Assembly: GCA_964484185.1 (NCBI GenBank)
Contig: CAZAEQ010000039.1
Coordinates: 1 to 40,712, forward strand
Direction of reading: 5' to 3'
Source of the DNA: F1-120-MAGs238 sp964484185
Lineage (GTDB): Bacteria > Planctomycetota > Phycisphaerae > Phycisphaerales > UBA1924
Length of the DNA stretch: 40,712 bases
A program made the position numbers and the translations under genes. The notes beneath the pieces were generated by a model. The model was not told the origin of the DNA. It searched no databases and was given only the letters and a program-made list of their open reading frames with translations. Positions 40,053 through 40,712 of this stretch are shown piece after piece (positions within the stretch are counted from its first letter, which is position 1; each line of letters opens with the position of its first letter).

Positions 40053-40712
40053 ATGAAAAACATTTGCCTCTACCTCTCAGCGCTTGCGACAATAGTGGCG
40101 GCTTCATCCGCGCTCGCCCAGCCGACGGCCGTTGAATACCAGGGAGCGCTCAAGTCCGCTGGGGTCAACGCTAACGGGTTGCATGACTTCCGATTCCGGT
40201 TGTACGACGCGGCCACGCTGGGGAATCAGCTGGGAACTGTCCAATGCGCCGACAACGTACTTGTGACAGAAGGCCGGTTCACCACCATCATCGACTTTGG
40301 TCCGCAGTTCAATACTTCGGCACCGCGGTTTTTGGAGATCGAGGTTCGCACGGACACCGGGCTGGCGTGCCCCAACGTCACCGGGTACACGGTGCTTTCG
40401 CCACGCCTTCCCTTCTCTGTAACGCCCCGCGCCCTCGCGGCGAACGTCGCGGGATCGCTCGTTATTCCCAACGGCTTGAACGCTCGCGCGCTGGTACTCG
40501 ATAACGCGGGTCGGATCGGCATCGGGACCACCGCGCCTGGACACTCAATGACGATTGCCAAGCCAGAACCCACACTGATGCTGCAGGACACCGACTCCAG
40601 CGGTCAAAGTGGCGGGCAGCAGATTGGCTACCTCCGTTTCCGGGATAACACCAACGGCGAACCGGGGTGGGTGGGCTATGGCCCCCAGGGAAGCCCGGCG
40701 TTCCACATCACC
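40053..40712 (+). CDS. Paralogue of the preceding surface protein, cut by the window end
   Basis: The first 220 residues of a second copy of the upstream gene, open to the last base of the window. The signal peptide is MKNICLYLSALATIVAASSALA, cleaved before QPTAV. It matches the neighbour along its length: NGLHDFRFRLYDAAT, APRFLEIEVRTD, IGIGTTAPGHSMTIAKPEPT and LQDTDSSGQSGGQQIG. The gene starts 21 bases after the previous stop with AGGAG 7 bases before the ATG, so the pair is one transcript made by tandem duplication. Unlike its neighbour, its ribosome site is not in an obvious hairpin. The C-terminal domain lies beyond the window. Confidence 0.8.
   Translation, partial: MKNICLYLSALATIVAASSALAQPTAVEYQGALKSAGVNANGLHDFRFRLYDAATLGNQLGTVQCADNVLVTEGRFTTIIDFGPQFNTSAPRFLEIEVRTDTGLACPNVTGYTVLSPRLPFSVTPRALAANVAGSLVIPNGLNARALVLDNAGRIGIGTTAPGHSMTIAKPEPTLMLQDTDSSGQSGGQQIGYLRFRDNTNGEPGWVGYGPQGSPAFHIT

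Noticed and set aside
1..40712. tRNA genes, rRNA, CRISPR arrays, insertion sequences and prophage genes
   Set aside because: I looked for T-loop and repeat-spacer patterns and for transposase, integrase or phage structural motifs and found none that I could support.

Overview
The window reads as chromosomal DNA of a planctomycete, most likely class Phycisphaerae. The reasons are two secreted proteins with PEP-CTERM-like tails, a TIGR03790-type protein (a family known only from genomes with exosortase), dockerin-like DFNxDGxxDFFDY repeats, an ECF sigma factor of the TIGR02999 type overlapping a Ser/Thr kinase with WD40 repeats, a TPR protein carrying two RNA polymerase alpha-CTD-like domains, and a Gram-negative outer-membrane/LPS cluster. 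This placement is inference from gene content. I saw no tRNA, rRNA, CRISPR array, insertion sequence or prophage.

Layout. 1-3.1 kb: the 3' end of a dockerin-bearing gene (apparently frameshifted), a strong terminator, a DUF167 gene (-), a TIGR03790/dockerin gene (+), and a family-2 glycosyltransferase (-). 3.3-10.8 kb (+): an envelope cluster bamA, skp/ompH, lpxD, lpxC, then gmd (GDP-mannose 4,6-dehydratase) and a small methyltransferase. 10.8-13.1 kb (-): MFS transporter, DUF606-type transporter and a free methionine-(R)-sulfoxide reductase, probably one transcription unit. 13.2-19.6 kb: small membrane protein (+), PEP-CTERM protein (-), asnS (-), MATE exporter (+), TPR/alpha-CTD protein (+), MlaE-type permease (+). 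19.6-23.3 kb (-): DUF885 lipoprotein followed by a CPBP intramembrane protease, and rpsR with its own terminator. 23.5-30.2 kb: leucyl aminopeptidase (+), second PEP-CTERM protein (-) with a possible thioester fold, a 409-bp intergenic region, and dnaE (+).

30.2-40.7 kb, all +: a cluster of REP-like hairpins, a small SpoT/MESH1-like HD hydrolase, a two-gene unit resembling a type IV (AbiEi/AbiEii) toxin-antitoxin pair preceded by four exact-period 19-bp repeats, then cdsA and plsC (phospholipid synthesis), the sigma factor/kinase pair, and two tandem paralogous secreted proteins, the second cut by the window end.

Themes. Envelope construction dominates (BamA, Skp, LpxD, LpxC, Gmd, MlaE-type permease, CdsA, PlsC). 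A second theme is surface display through exosortase (two PEP-CTERM substrates plus TIGR03790). The best candidates for something new are the AbiE-like operon with its 19-bp iteron array, the TPR/double alpha-CTD protein, the Shine-Dalgarno-sequestering hairpin ahead of the tandem surface proteins, and the possible thioester domain in an exosortase substrate.
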